From NCBI GenBank assembly GCA_021737045.1, contig JAIPES010000007.1, positions 1 to 58,217 on the forward strand: 58,217 nucleotides of DNA, in the 5' to 3' direction. This stretch comes from Desulfobacteraceae bacterium (lineage in GTDB: Bacteria; Desulfobacterota; Desulfobacteria; Desulfobacterales; Desulfosalsimonadaceae). Below are positions 49,838 through 58,206 of the stretch, piece by piece (the first letter of the stretch is position 1; each line of letters starts with the position of its first letter). The position numbers were made by a program, and so were the translations under genes. Under the pieces are notes generated by a model that made no database searches, had not been told where the DNA came from, and worked only from the letters and a program-made list of their open reading frames with translations.

Positions 49838-51631
49838 TTACTCTTTGCTTTTTAACACGGACAAAAACGCGCTTTGCGGGATCATCACCTCCCCGGCCAT
49901 CTTCATCCGCTTTTTTCCCTTTTTCTGCTTTTCCAGCAACTTGCGCTTCCGGGTAATATCACCGCCATAGCACTTGGCTGTCACGTCCTTGCGGTAGGCG
50001 TTGATGGTTTCCCTGGCAATGACCTTGCCGCCGATGGCCCCCTGAATGGCGACTTTAAACATGTGCCGCGGGATTTCCTCCTTTAGTTTCTCACAGGTCT
50101 GCCGGGCCCGAAACGGGGCCTTGTCTTTGTGCACCAGCTGGGACAAGGCATCCACGCGTTCGCTGTTGATCAAAATATCCACACGCACGATATCCGACTC
50201 CCGGTAATCGAGCATGTCATAATCAAATGAGCCATAGCCCTGGGTGACGGTTTTGAGCCGGTCGTAAAAATCATAAACCACCTCGGCCAGGGGCATTTCA
50301 AACACCATTTCCATGCGGTTGCTGCCAAAGTACTGGTAATTGGTGTTAATCCCCCGACGTTCCAGGCAAAGCTGCATGATCTGGCCCATGTAGGTATCCG
50401 GCGTGAAAATCGAGGCCCGGATGTAGGGCTCCCGGATATAGGCAATATTAACAGGGTCCGGATAAAGGGCCGGATTTTCGATTGTCAGCACGGTGCCGTC
50501 ATTCAGCCCGATTTCATACTGCACCGAGGGCGCGGTAATAATCAGGGAAAGATCGTATTCCCGCTCCAGGCGGGCCTGGACGATCTCCAGATGCAGCAGC
50601 CCCAGAAACCCGCACCTGAATCCGAAGCCCAGCGCCGCGGACGTGTCCTTTTCATACACAAGGGAGGCATCGTTTAATTTCAGCTTATCCATGGCAGCGG
50701 CCAGATCCGGATACTCGTCTGTGTCCACCGGATAAATGGATGAAAACACCACGGGTTTGGGTTCCTTGAAGCCCGGCAGGGCCCGGCTGCAAGGGCGTTT
50801 TTTCAATGTGATGGTATCTCCGGTGCGCGTGTCGCTCACCGTCTTGATCCCGGCAATGATATAGCCCACCCGGCCTGCGGTGATAAACTTCTGGGGCATC
50901 CGCTTGATCTGGAAAATCCCTGTTTCCTCCACCGTGTATTCCGCGTGGTTGGACATGAACATAACCCTGTCACCGGGCCGCAAGGTGCCGTCGATCATCC
51001 GGAAATGCACCACAGTTCCCCTGAACGGATCGTAATGGGAATCAAAGATCAGGGCCTTGACAGGCGCGTCCGGATCTCCCTGGGGCGGGGGCAGTTTGGT
51101 GACAATGGCTTCCAGGATCTCTTCTGTGCCGATCCAGTCCTTGGCCGAAGCCAGGATGGCCGTGTCCGGATCAAGGCCGAGTTCATCGGCAATCTGGAGC
51201 TTTACCTTTTCAATGTCAGCAGAGGGCAGATCAATTTTGTTGATCACCGGGATGATCTCCAGGTCATGCTCCAGGGCCAGGTAAAGATTGGCAATGGTCT
51301 GGGCCTGAACACCCTGGCTGGCGTCGACCAGCAGCAGCGCGCCCTCGCACGAGGCCAGGGCCCGGGAGACCTCGTAGGAAAAATCCACATGGCCCGGGGT
51401 GTCAATGAGATTGAGATAATAAAGATGGCCGTCTTTTGCTGTATACGGAAGACAAATGGTCTGGCTTTTGATGGTAATGCCCCGCTCCCGCTCCAGGTCC
51501 ATGCTGTCCAGCATCTGGTCCTTGAAATCCCTTTCAGCCACAATGTCGGTGGACTGGATCAGACGGTCGGAAAGGGTTGATTTTCCGTGGTCAATATGGG
51601 CGATAATGCTGAAGTTGCGAATATTTTTCAT
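49838..51631 (-). CDS. lepA: elongation factor 4 (LepA)
   Basis: LepA is a ribosome-associated GTPase affecting translation initiation and elongation under stress. The 597-residue protein has the G1 loop AHIDHGKST, the switch RERGITIKSQT, DTPGHVDFSYEV, and NKIDLPSAD. It also has the LepA-specific C-terminal region ending in MKMAGEVMIPQSAFLSVLK with RKRKLLEKQKKGKKRMK. Length is typical. It is transcribed after the rhomboid-type gene, with 115 nt between. Confidence 0.97.
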   Translation of the reverse strand: MKNIRNFSIIAHIDHGKSTLSDRLIQSTDIVAERDFKDQMLDSMDLERERGITIKSQTICLPYTAKDGHLYYLNLIDTPGHVDFSYEVSRALASCEGALLLVDASQGVQAQTIANLYLALEHDLEIIPVINKIDLPSADIEKVKLQIADELGLDPDTAILASAKDWIGTEEILEAIVTKLPPPQGDPDAPVKALIFDSHYDPFRGTVVHFRMIDGTLRPGDRVMFMSNHAEYTVEETGIFQIKRMPQKFITAGRVGYIIAGIKTVSDTRTGDTITLKKRPCSRALPGFKEPKPVVFSSIYPVDTDEYPDLAAAMDKLKLNDASLVYEKDTSAALGFGFRCGFLGLLHLEIVQARLEREYDLSLIITAPSVQYEIGLNDGTVLTIENPALYPDPVNIAYIREPYIRASIFTPDTYMGQIMQLCLERRGINTNYQYFGSNRMEMVFEMPLAEVVYDFYDRLKTVTQGYGSFDYDMLDYRESDIVRVDILINSERVDALSQLVHKDKAPFRARQTCEKLKEEIPRHMFKVAIQGAIGGKVIARETINAYRKDVTAKCYGGDITRKRKLLEKQKKGKKRMKMAGEVMIPQSAFLSVLKSKE

Positions 51632-51746
51632 ATAATTCCAATTGGATAAACCGGTTCAAGCTCCCCGGGAAAAACCCCGGAGAAAAATGTGTTCTCCTAT
51701 CAATTCAAAACAGGCCTGTCAAGACAGACCAACCTGACGCAGCGTT

Positions 51747-52730
51747 TTACCAGGGCTGCTCGATGCGCACGGTCAAATACAGATCCCCCTTGTTTCCTGA
51801 ACCGTCATCCCGGCCCAGGCCTTTTAACCGCAACACGCTTCCGTCCCGGGTTCCGGGCGGGATTTTGAGACGGTACATGCGGTTGTGAAACCCCCAGGGA
51901 ACGTTGATTCTTTTCGTGGCCCCGGCAGCGGCTTCATACGGGGTGATGCGGAGGGTCTCATGAAAATCCGGATCACTGCCCCCTCCCCCGGGCCGGATGA
52001 CCTGGAGGTGATCACTTTTTTTCCGCCGGATGCCGCCCCGGCGAAAACCGCTCTGGCTGCGCCCGTCGGGCAGCAGGGGAAATAGTTTTAATGCGACCAT
52101 CCCGCAGACAAACCCGCCGATATGCGCCCACCAGGCAATGCCCGCCTGCTGGGCCTGAGCGCCGGCGGCATTGAGCAGCTGCAGCAGAAACCACAGTCCC
52201 AGAAAGAAAAAAGCCGGTATCTCCACAAAAAACGGAATAAACAAAATCGGAATCAGGGTCAGGATCCGGGAATGGGGATAAAGCAGAAAATAGGCTCCCA
52301 TAACCCCTGCAATGGCACCGCTGGCCCCGATAACCGGGGTTGTGGACTGGGCGTTTAAGGCAAAATGAAACAGCCCGGAAGCAAGACCGCAGCCCACGTA
52401 GAAAATCAGAAAATAAAACGATCCGAGCCGGTCTTCCACGTTGTCGCCGAAAATATAGAGGCTCCACATGTTAAACAGCAGGTGCAGAAACCCGCCGTGG
52501 AGAAACATGAACGAAAACAGGGAAAACACCTGCTGAAACGGCGTAAAATAAGCCGATATTTCCCCGGAAGTATAACGCGCCGGCACCAGGCCATAGGTGA
52601 CGATAAACTGCTGGAGTTCCCGGGGTCCGTAACTGATCTGAGACAAAAAAACCAGGACATTAACGGCAATGAGCACATGGGTGACCAGGGGATAGTGCCT
52701 GGCCGGTATGGTATCGCGCAATGGAATCAT
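51747..52730 (-). CDS. rhomboid protease fused to a DnaJ C-terminal-like domain
   Basis: The 327-residue protein has a six-helix rhomboid part (about residues 14-220). N87 is in LFNMWSLYIFG, the nucleophile S137 is in IGASGAIAGVMGAYF, and H203 is in WAHIGGFVCG; these would form the intramembrane Ser-His site. Residues 257-327 (ETLRITPYEAAAGATKRINVP, then LKIPPGTRDGSVLRLKGLG, then GDLYLTVRIEQPW) match the peptide-binding C-terminal domain of DnaJ. No J domain or zinc region is present. The fused module may present unfolded substrates; that is inference. Confidence 0.85.
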   Translation of the reverse strand: MIPLRDTIPARHYPLVTHVLIAVNVLVFLSQISYGPRELQQFIVTYGLVPARYTSGEISAYFTPFQQVFSLFSFMFLHGGFLHLLFNMWSLYIFGDNVEDRLGSFYFLIFYVGCGLASGLFHFALNAQSTTPVIGASGAIAGVMGAYFLLYPHSRILTLIPILFIPFFVEIPAFFFLGLWFLLQLLNAAGAQAQQAGIAWWAHIGGFVCGMVALKLFPLLPDGRSQSGFRRGGIRRKKSDHLQVIRPGGGGSDPDFHETLRITPYEAAAGATKRINVPWGFHNRMYRLKIPPGTRDGSVLRLKGLGRDDGSGNKGDLYLTVRIEQPW

Positions 52731-52776
52731 TTATGCCGGCCTTGCCCGGGCTTTTGTCCCGGAAAAAGTAAGTCGG

Positions 52777-53646
52777 TCACTTATTTCCAGACGGGGCCAT
52801 GGTCATGCTGAGATCCACAAACCGTGCGGCATGCGTCAGCGCCCCCATGGAAACAATGTTTACGCCAAGCTCGGCCAGGCGGGCAATACGCCCGGCATCC
52901 ACCCGGCCGGAAACCTCGATTTCAGCCGCATTGCCGATATGTGCCGCAGCTTTGCCAATGGCGGCATCATCCATGTTATCGAGCATGATCACATCCGCCC
53001 CGGCAGCCACGGCCTCTTCAACCTCTGCCAGGGTTTCGGTTTCCACCTCTATTCGCACAAGATGGGAAATCCCCGCGCGGACGGCCTTGACCGCGGCCGT
53101 AATCCCGCCGCACGCGGCAATGTGATTGTCTTTGATCAGCACCCCGTCATAGAGTCCCATACGGTGGTTAAACGCCCCGCCCACGCGAACGGCATATTTC
53201 TCCAGGACCCGCCAGCCGGGTACTGTTTTGCGGGTGTCGGTAAGGCGCATGGGTGAGGAGCCCAGCGCATCCACATGCCTGCGCACGTGAGTGGCAATCC
53301 CGCAAAGACGCTGGAGGAAATTTAAGGCAATGCGCTCGCCAATCAGGAGGGTGTCCAAACTGCCGCTCATTTCAGCCACCACTGTTTCCGGACAATCAAT
53401 GAAATCGCCGTCTTCTGCATTGGCCTGAAATGCCCCAAGACCGCCCACGCGTTCATAGACCCGGGGCACAAGGCCCAGCCCGGCAATAACCATGGGCTCT
53501 TTGGCCGTAATCCAGGCCCTGCCCTGCCGGCCTGACAGGCCCAGGGCACTGGTGGTGATATCCCCGTGGCCGATATCTTCCTCCACGGCCAAATCGATTA
53601 ACCGGCTGACCTGCGGGGAAAAGAAAATTTCATGGACCCGGGTCAT
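52777..53646 (-). CDS. nadC: nicotinate-nucleotide pyrophosphorylase (carboxylating)
   Basis: It converts quinolinate and PRPP to nicotinate mononucleotide in de novo NAD synthesis. The 289-residue protein has DLAVEEDIGHGDITTSAL near the N-terminus, ERIALNFLQRLCGIAT, TDTRKTVPGWRVLEKYAVRVGGAFNHRMGLYDGVLIKDNHI with substrate-binding Arg, Lys and His, and IMLDNMDDAAI, EVSGRV and GVNIVSMGALTH. Length typical. Its start overlaps the end of valS by 4 nt. Confidence 0.96.
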   Translation of the reverse strand: MTRVHEIFFSPQVSRLIDLAVEEDIGHGDITTSALGLSGRQGRAWITAKEPMVIAGLGLVPRVYERVGGLGAFQANAEDGDFIDCPETVVAEMSGSLDTLLIGERIALNFLQRLCGIATHVRRHVDALGSSPMRLTDTRKTVPGWRVLEKYAVRVGGAFNHRMGLYDGVLIKDNHIAACGGITAAVKAVRAGISHLVRIEVETETLAEVEEAVAAGADVIMLDNMDDAAIGKAAAHIGNAAEIEVSGRVDAGRIARLAELGVNIVSMGALTHAARFVDLSMTMAPSGNK

Positions 53647-56321
53647 GTCTGCACCGATTCAAGCTGCCTGATTTTTTCCCGGTTGGCCTGCAGCTTTTGA
53701 ATTTTTTCGGTTGCATCCGTGTGCTGCTGTCTGACCTGCTCCACCACATCAGCCGGTGCCTTGGACAAAAATCCCTGGTTGTTTAATTTTTTGTCCAGGC
53801 CCTGGATTTCCTTTTCCAGCTTGGTGATTTCCTTGTCAAGCCGGGCCAGTTCCTTTGCAAAATCAATCACCCCTTCCAGGTAAACCGATACAGCCGCGCA
53901 GCGGACAATGGCCGTGGCCGTTCCCCTGGGTTTTTCACCTGCAGAAGCGATTTCCAGATCCGCGATCCGCGCCAGGGTGACAATCATGTTTTTGTGGCTT
54001 TCCAGGTTGACGCGCACGGCTGAATCTTCTGCCTGAACAAGCACGGACAAGGCAGCGGACGGGGAAATGTTCATCTCTCCGCGAATGTTTCGCACCGCGG
54101 TGATGACTTCCATGATCTGCTCCATTCCGGTTTCCGATGCTGCATCGGGTTTGATCTCCGGCAATTGCGGATCCCGGCCCGGAAACGACGCGCGCATGAT
54201 GGAACCGGATGTGCCGGGCAGGCGGTGCCAGATTGCCTCTGTGACAAACGGTATAAAGGGGTGCAGCAGAATCAGCACGTCATGGAGCACCCGCCACAAA
54301 ACCGCCCGGGCCGCATTTTGGGATTTTTCGTCAATTTTTCCGTAAAGTGCGGGCTTGGCCGCCTCAAGATACCAGTCGCAGAACTCGTGCCACACAAACC
54401 GATACAACCCGTTTGCCCCTTCATTGAAATAATAATTGTCCAGGGAGTCGGAAACCAGCTTTGTGGTGCGCCTGAGCCGGGAAAGAATCCAGCGGTCAGC
54501 CAGGGACAGGTCGGATTCAGCAAATTCCGGATGGGCGGTTTCCAGGTGCATCAGGGAAAACCGGGCCGCGTTCCACAGCTTGTTGATAAAATGACGGTAG
54601 CCCTCGATGCGCTTTTCAGACAACTTTATATCCCTTCCCTGGGCGGCAAAGGCGGCCAGGGTAAAGCGCAGGGCATCTGTTCCGTAGTTTTCAATCACGC
54701 TGATGGGATCAATGACATTGCCGGAGGACTTGCTCATTTTCTTGCCATCTGCATCCCGCACCAGGGCGTGAACATAGACATCGTAAAACGGCACCTTCTC
54801 CATGAAGTGAATGCCCATCATCATCATCCGGGCCACCCAGAAAAACAGGATGTCAAAACCGGTGACCAGTACAGAGGTGGGATAGAATCTTTCCAGCAAA
54901 GGCGTTTTTTCCGGCCAGCCCATGGTGGAAAAAGGCCAGAGCGCAGAGGAAAACCAGGTGTCTAAAACATCCGGGTCCTGGACCAGGGCGCCGGAGCCGC
55001 AATGCGGGCATGCGTCAGGCGCTTTGATGGCCACTGTCAGTTTTTCACAATCCGAACACGTCCAGGCCGGAATCTGATGGCCCCACCAGATCTGTCGGGA
55101 AATGCACCAGTCCCGGATGTTTTCCATCCACACAAAATAATCGTTTTTCCATTTTTCCGGAACTATGCGCGTGTGTTCCTGGTCGACCGCATCCACTGCG
55201 GCTTCGGCCAGGGGGCGGGTTTTAACAAACCACTGCCTGGACAAATTGGGCTCCACCACTGTGGCGCATCTGTAGCAGTGGCCCACGCTGTGCTCGTAGT
55301 CTTCGACTTTCACCAGAAGTCCCTGCTCCTGCAGGGCGCTGACAACGGCTTCACGGCACGCAAACCGGTCCATGCCCGCAAAGTCCCCGGCAGCCTCGCT
55401 CATGATGCCGCTGTCATCAATGACCTTCACGGATTCAAGGCCGTGTTTTTCTCCCACTGCAAAGTCGTTGGGGTCATGGGCGGGGGTGATTTTCAGCGCA
55501 CCGGTGCCGAATTCCATGTCCACGTAATCATCACGGATAATCGGAATTTTGCGGCCGGTTAAGGGTAAAATCACTTGATCTGATGAAATGTCTGCATAGC
55601 GGGCATCGTCTGGGTGCACAGCCACGGCCGTATCGCCAAGCATGGTCTCCGGGCGGGTGGTGGCCACCACAGGTCCGCCCTTTTGGTTTTCATAAGGATA
55701 TCGGATGTGGTAGAGATGCCCCTGAAGGGTTTCATGCTCCACCTCAATGTCGGCCAGGGCTGTATTGCAGCGGGGGCACCAGTTGATGATGTAATTTCCC
55801 TGATAGATCAGGCCCTGCTCGTAGAGCTCCACAAAAACCTTGCGCACGGCTGCAGACAGGCCGTCATCCATGGTAAAGCGCTCCCGGCTCCAGTCGCACG
55901 AGGCGCCCAGGGATTTCAACTGCCGGATAATGGCGCTGCCGTATTTCTGCCGCCACTGCCACACCGCCTGGATAAAGTCCTGTCGTCCCATCTGGTGGCG
56001 GTCAACCCCGTCTGCAGCCAGCTGGCGTTCCACCACATTCTGGGTGGCAATGCCGGCATGGTCGGTTCCGGGCAGCCACAGCACATTGTCCCCGCACAGC
56101 CGCCGATACCGGCACAAAATGTCCTGCAGGGTTGTGTTAAGGGCATGGCCCATGTGCAGCACGCCCGTTACATTGGGCGGCGGGATGACAATGGAGAAGG
56201 CTTCGGCGTCATTTGCCGGGCTTTGATCGGCCTGAAACAGTCCGTTTTCCTCCCAGTACGCATACCAGCGCTTTTCCACTTCAGCGGGCTCATAGCCCTT
56301 GTTGATCTCTTTGCCAGACAT
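53643..56321 (-). CDS. valS: valyl-tRNA synthetase
   Basis: It charges tRNA-Val. ATG 56321 gives 892 residues; a GTG at 56345 would lie within the terminator tail described below. The HIGH motif is HMGH (VTGVLHMGHALN), KMSKS lies in DGKKMSKSSGNVIDP, CP1 editing segments include TTRPETMLGDTAVAVHP, and a C-terminal coiled-coil arm (about 800-892, LDKEITKLEKEIQGLDKKL) is typical of ValRS. It is read toward nadC. An intrinsic terminator stands only 25-30 nt upstream of the ATG. Confidence 0.97.
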   Translation of the reverse strand: MSGKEINKGYEPAEVEKRWYAYWEENGLFQADQSPANDAEAFSIVIPPPNVTGVLHMGHALNTTLQDILCRYRRLCGDNVLWLPGTDHAGIATQNVVERQLAADGVDRHQMGRQDFIQAVWQWRQKYGSAIIRQLKSLGASCDWSRERFTMDDGLSAAVRKVFVELYEQGLIYQGNYIINWCPRCNTALADIEVEHETLQGHLYHIRYPYENQKGGPVVATTRPETMLGDTAVAVHPDDARYADISSDQVILPLTGRKIPIIRDDYVDMEFGTGALKITPAHDPNDFAVGEKHGLESVKVIDDSGIMSEAAGDFAGMDRFACREAVVSALQEQGLLVKVEDYEHSVGHCYRCATVVEPNLSRQWFVKTRPLAEAAVDAVDQEHTRIVPEKWKNDYFVWMENIRDWCISRQIWWGHQIPAWTCSDCEKLTVAIKAPDACPHCGSGALVQDPDVLDTWFSSALWPFSTMGWPEKTPLLERFYPTSVLVTGFDILFFWVARMMMMGIHFMEKVPFYDVYVHALVRDADGKKMSKSSGNVIDPISVIENYGTDALRFTLAAFAAQGRDIKLSEKRIEGYRHFINKLWNAARFSLMHLETAHPEFAESDLSLADRWILSRLRRTTKLVSDSLDNYYFNEGANGLYRFVWHEFCDWYLEAAKPALYGKIDEKSQNAARAVLWRVLHDVLILLHPFIPFVTEAIWHRLPGTSGSIMRASFPGRDPQLPEIKPDAASETGMEQIMEVITAVRNIRGEMNISPSAALSVLVQAEDSAVRVNLESHKNMIVTLARIADLEIASAGEKPRGTATAIVRCAAVSVYLEGVIDFAKELARLDKEITKLEKEIQGLDKKLNNQGFLSKAPADVVEQVRQQHTDATEKIQKLQANREKIRQLESVQT

Positions 56322-56345
56322 TTCTTTTTTTGCACTCCAATCCAC

Positions 56346-56375
56346 AAAAAGATGGGGATTGAACCAATCCCCATC
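56346..56375 (-). terminator. intrinsic terminator directly before valS
   Basis: On the minus strand GATGGGGATTG (56375-56365) pairs perfectly over 11 bp with CAATCCCCATC (56361-56351) around a 3-nt loop and is followed by TTTTTG. It ends the acidic-protein transcript 60 nt beyond its stop, yet lies 25 nt from the valS ATG with no room for a full promoter between. Confidence 0.8.
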
Positions 56376-56435
56376 AGCAAAAGTTTTGTTTGCAAACGCA
56401 CCATCCGGGCCGTCTCCGGGCCTGGTTGATGCGGG

Positions 56436-56981
56436 TTACGCTTCGGTTTTGCGGGTCAGCAGGTATTGCTTGAGATGTTCGATATCCTCGGAAACTTTCT
56501 GCCAGATCACTTCCTTTAACACCCGGTCGATCATGTCGCCGTAGCGCTTCTCAATAACGCGTTCCAGCGCCCGCTCAAGCTGTTGCTCGGAAACCGCCGC
56601 CACCTCTTCGGTCAACTCAAGAATATCATCGCTGCCGTTTATAGCGCCACTGGCATTTTCCTCTGCGTTTCCAGGCCCGGTGCCTTCAACGGCCTTTTCT
56701 TCCTCCGGTACATCCGCGCCGGGCTCAATTTCCTCCACAAGCTCAATGATTTCATTTTCAGGCGAAACCAAATCAAAGTCAAACTCTGAATCCCGGGACA
56801 AATCCATTTGCCGGGAATCGCCGGACTCATCCCCGGTTGCTCCGGAAATTCCGTTTCTGGCCTCGTCAAGCAAGCCCTCGGTCATCTCCACAATGGCATC
56901 ATCATCTTCAGAAGTGCCCACAACGATTTCAGAAAGCTCGATAATTTCCTTCTCCGGATCCTTCCGGCTGTCCTCGGTCAT
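56436..56981 (-). CDS. acidic protein with conserved-looking C-terminal helices, unknown function
   Basis: ATG 56981 has GGGAGG 6 nt upstream; the frame reaches 57011 but without a ribosome site. The 181-residue protein is strongly acidic and low-complexity for about 130 residues, with repeated short motifs EIIELSEIV, EIIELVEEI and DDILELTEEV. It ends in a basic helical segment LERALERVIEKRYGDMIDRVLKEVIWQKVSEDIEHLKQYLL. The C-terminal pattern recalls helical tails in polar or motility-linked proteins of Desulfobacterota and myxobacteria, and is loosely PopZ-like in plan. This is impression only. Confidence 0.7.
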   Translation of the reverse strand: MTEDSRKDPEKEIIELSEIVVGTSEDDDAIVEMTEGLLDEARNGISGATGDESGDSRQMDLSRDSEFDFDLVSPENEIIELVEEIEPGADVPEEEKAVEGTGPGNAEENASGAINGSDDILELTEEVAAVSEQQLERALERVIEKRYGDMIDRVLKEVIWQKVSEDIEHLKQYLLTRKTEA

Positions 56982-57166
56982 AATGGGCCTCCCTGGAAAA
57001 TTCAGTGCCAAATCAGTTTACTGTCTGTTGAAAAGCCTGTTATAATCCTGTAAAATTATCCTAACCGCCTGATGTTGTCAAGAAATTTGAATCCTGCCGG
57101 AAAACCCGGCCGACCCCGGCCCGATGGGCCCGGAATCGCAAACTTTATAAAACACAGCAATAAAAT

Positions 57167-57907
57167 ATGAGACGATTCTACATAAACCCGTCGGAACTGG
57201 AGCGCCCCGAGCCCTGCATTACCGGAAAAGAGGCTCGTCACCTGAAAACCGTGCTGCGCCTGTCAGCCGGAGACCGCATCCGGGTCACGGACGGGGCCGG
57301 CCGGATCTGCGATGCCCGCATCATTTCAATAGAAGAAAAGGCCGTGCGGGTTGTGATCGAAAACCGGATTGAAGCCGGCAATGAATCGCCTCTGGACCTT
57401 ATTGTGGCCCAGGGCTTTTTAAAAGACAAAAAAATGGATGATCTTGTGCGGCATCTCACCGAACTCGGGGTGACCCGGTGGATTCCCATGATCACCCGCA
57501 GAACCGTTGCCCGGCCGGATGCCCGCCGGATGAAAAAGCGCATGGAGCGGTGGCAGACCATTTCCCTGGAGGCCATAAAGCAGTGCGGCCGAAGCATGGT
57601 GCCGGACATTGCACCGGTGATGGATTTTTCCGAGGTCCTGACTTTGGGGACAACCGTGGATGCCCGGCTCTTTTTCTGGGAACAGGCCCGGGCTCCCCTG
57701 GCCGCCTCCGCGGAGGGCGGGCCGGGCTCAATATTGCTGCTGCTCGGCCCGGAGGGCGGGTTTACGGAAAACGAAGCCGCGGATGCTGAAGCTTCCGGAT
57801 TTTCTGCGGTTTCAATGGGATGCCGCATCCTTCGGGCCGAAACCGCCGCCATTTCCGCCTGCACCCTGGTTCAGTACGTTTTCGGGGATCTCCAAAAAAG
57901 TCCTTGA
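57167..57907 (+). CDS. rsmE: 16S rRNA (uracil-1498-N3)-methyltransferase
   Basis: RsmE methylates U1498 of 16S rRNA. The 246-residue SPOUT enzyme starts MRRFYINPSELE with an N-terminal PUA-like part (GKEARHLKTVLRLSAGDRIRVTDGAG), then DLIVAQGFLKDKKMDDLVRHLTELGV, RRTVARPD, EAIKQCGRS, LLLLGPEGGFTENEA, and SMGCRILRAETAAIS. These form the SAM-binding trefoil knot (GPEGGF, RILRAETA). It is directly followed by the tRNA-Phe promoter, whose -35 overlaps the rsmE stop codon. Confidence 0.96.
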   Translation: MRRFYINPSELERPEPCITGKEARHLKTVLRLSAGDRIRVTDGAGRICDARIISIEEKAVRVVIENRIEAGNESPLDLIVAQGFLKDKKMDDLVRHLTELGVTRWIPMITRRTVARPDARRMKKRMERWQTISLEAIKQCGRSMVPDIAPVMDFSEVLTLGTTVDARLFFWEQARAPLAASAEGGPGSILLLLGPEGGFTENEAADAEASGFSAVSMGCRILRAETAAISACTLVQYVFGDLQKSP

Positions 57908-57932
57908 CAGGTTTTACCACATTGCCTATACA
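57904..57932 (+). promoter_or_regulatory. promoter of tRNA-Phe
   Basis: TTGACA (57904-57909), 17-nt spacer, TATACA (57927-57932). The -35 box contains the rsmE stop codon. The mature tRNA starts 15 nt after the -10. Confidence 0.75.
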
Positions 57933-57947
57933 TTTTTTAAAATTTAC

Positions 57948-58023
57948 GCCGAGGTAGCTCAGTCGGTAGAGCAGGTGACTGAAAATCCCCGTGTCGGTGG
58001 TTCAAATCCGCCCCTCGGCACCA
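57948..58023 (+). tRNA. tRNA-Phe (GAA)
   Basis: A 76-nt cloverleaf with encoded CCA: acceptor GCCGAGG/CCTCGGC, D arm GCTC/GAGC, T arm GGTGG-TTCAAAT-CCGCC with one T-G pair. The anticodon loop CTGAAAA has anticodon GAA. The anticodon stem GGTGA/TCCCC has a T-C mismatch at pair 29-41, where most tRNA-Phe genes have G-C. Confidence 0.95.
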
Positions 58024-58039
58024 ATAAAATCAATAAGTT

Positions 58040-58070
58040 AAGGCGGCTCCTAAAAAGGCCGCCTTTCTTA
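58040..58070 (+). terminator. terminator of tRNA-Phe
   Basis: AAGGCGGC (58040-58047) and GCCGCCTT (58058-58065) pair over 8 bp around a 10-nt loop and are followed by TCTTATTT. Confidence 0.75.
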
Positions 58071-58081
58071 TTTGTAAACTT

Positions 58082-58206
58082 GATGGCGCCGTAAAAAGTC
58101 CAATATCTGCGTTACGCGCAATTTCTCAGAATTTCACGTACGGATAAGTACGCTGCATTCTTCGAAATTGCGCAAGCCTTGATCTTGAACTTTTTACGGC
58201 ACCATC
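58082..58206 (+). repeat. 125-nt palindromic element, family A, copy 5
   Basis: Complete copy in the same orientation as copies 1-3, downstream of the tRNA-Phe terminator. It is followed by TGAAATCAGAC at the window edge, the same border as copies 3 and 4, so the conserved element extends at least 11 nt beyond the palindrome on this side. Confidence 0.9.

Noticed and set aside
56168-56404. A 79-codon frame through the valS terminator with a hydrophobic N-terminal stretch
   Set aside because: It resembles a small membrane protein at first (LLLMGIGSIPIFLWIGV), but it overlaps the start of valS in another frame and the hairpin explains the sequence. It is not enriched in valine, so it is not a convincing valS leader peptide.
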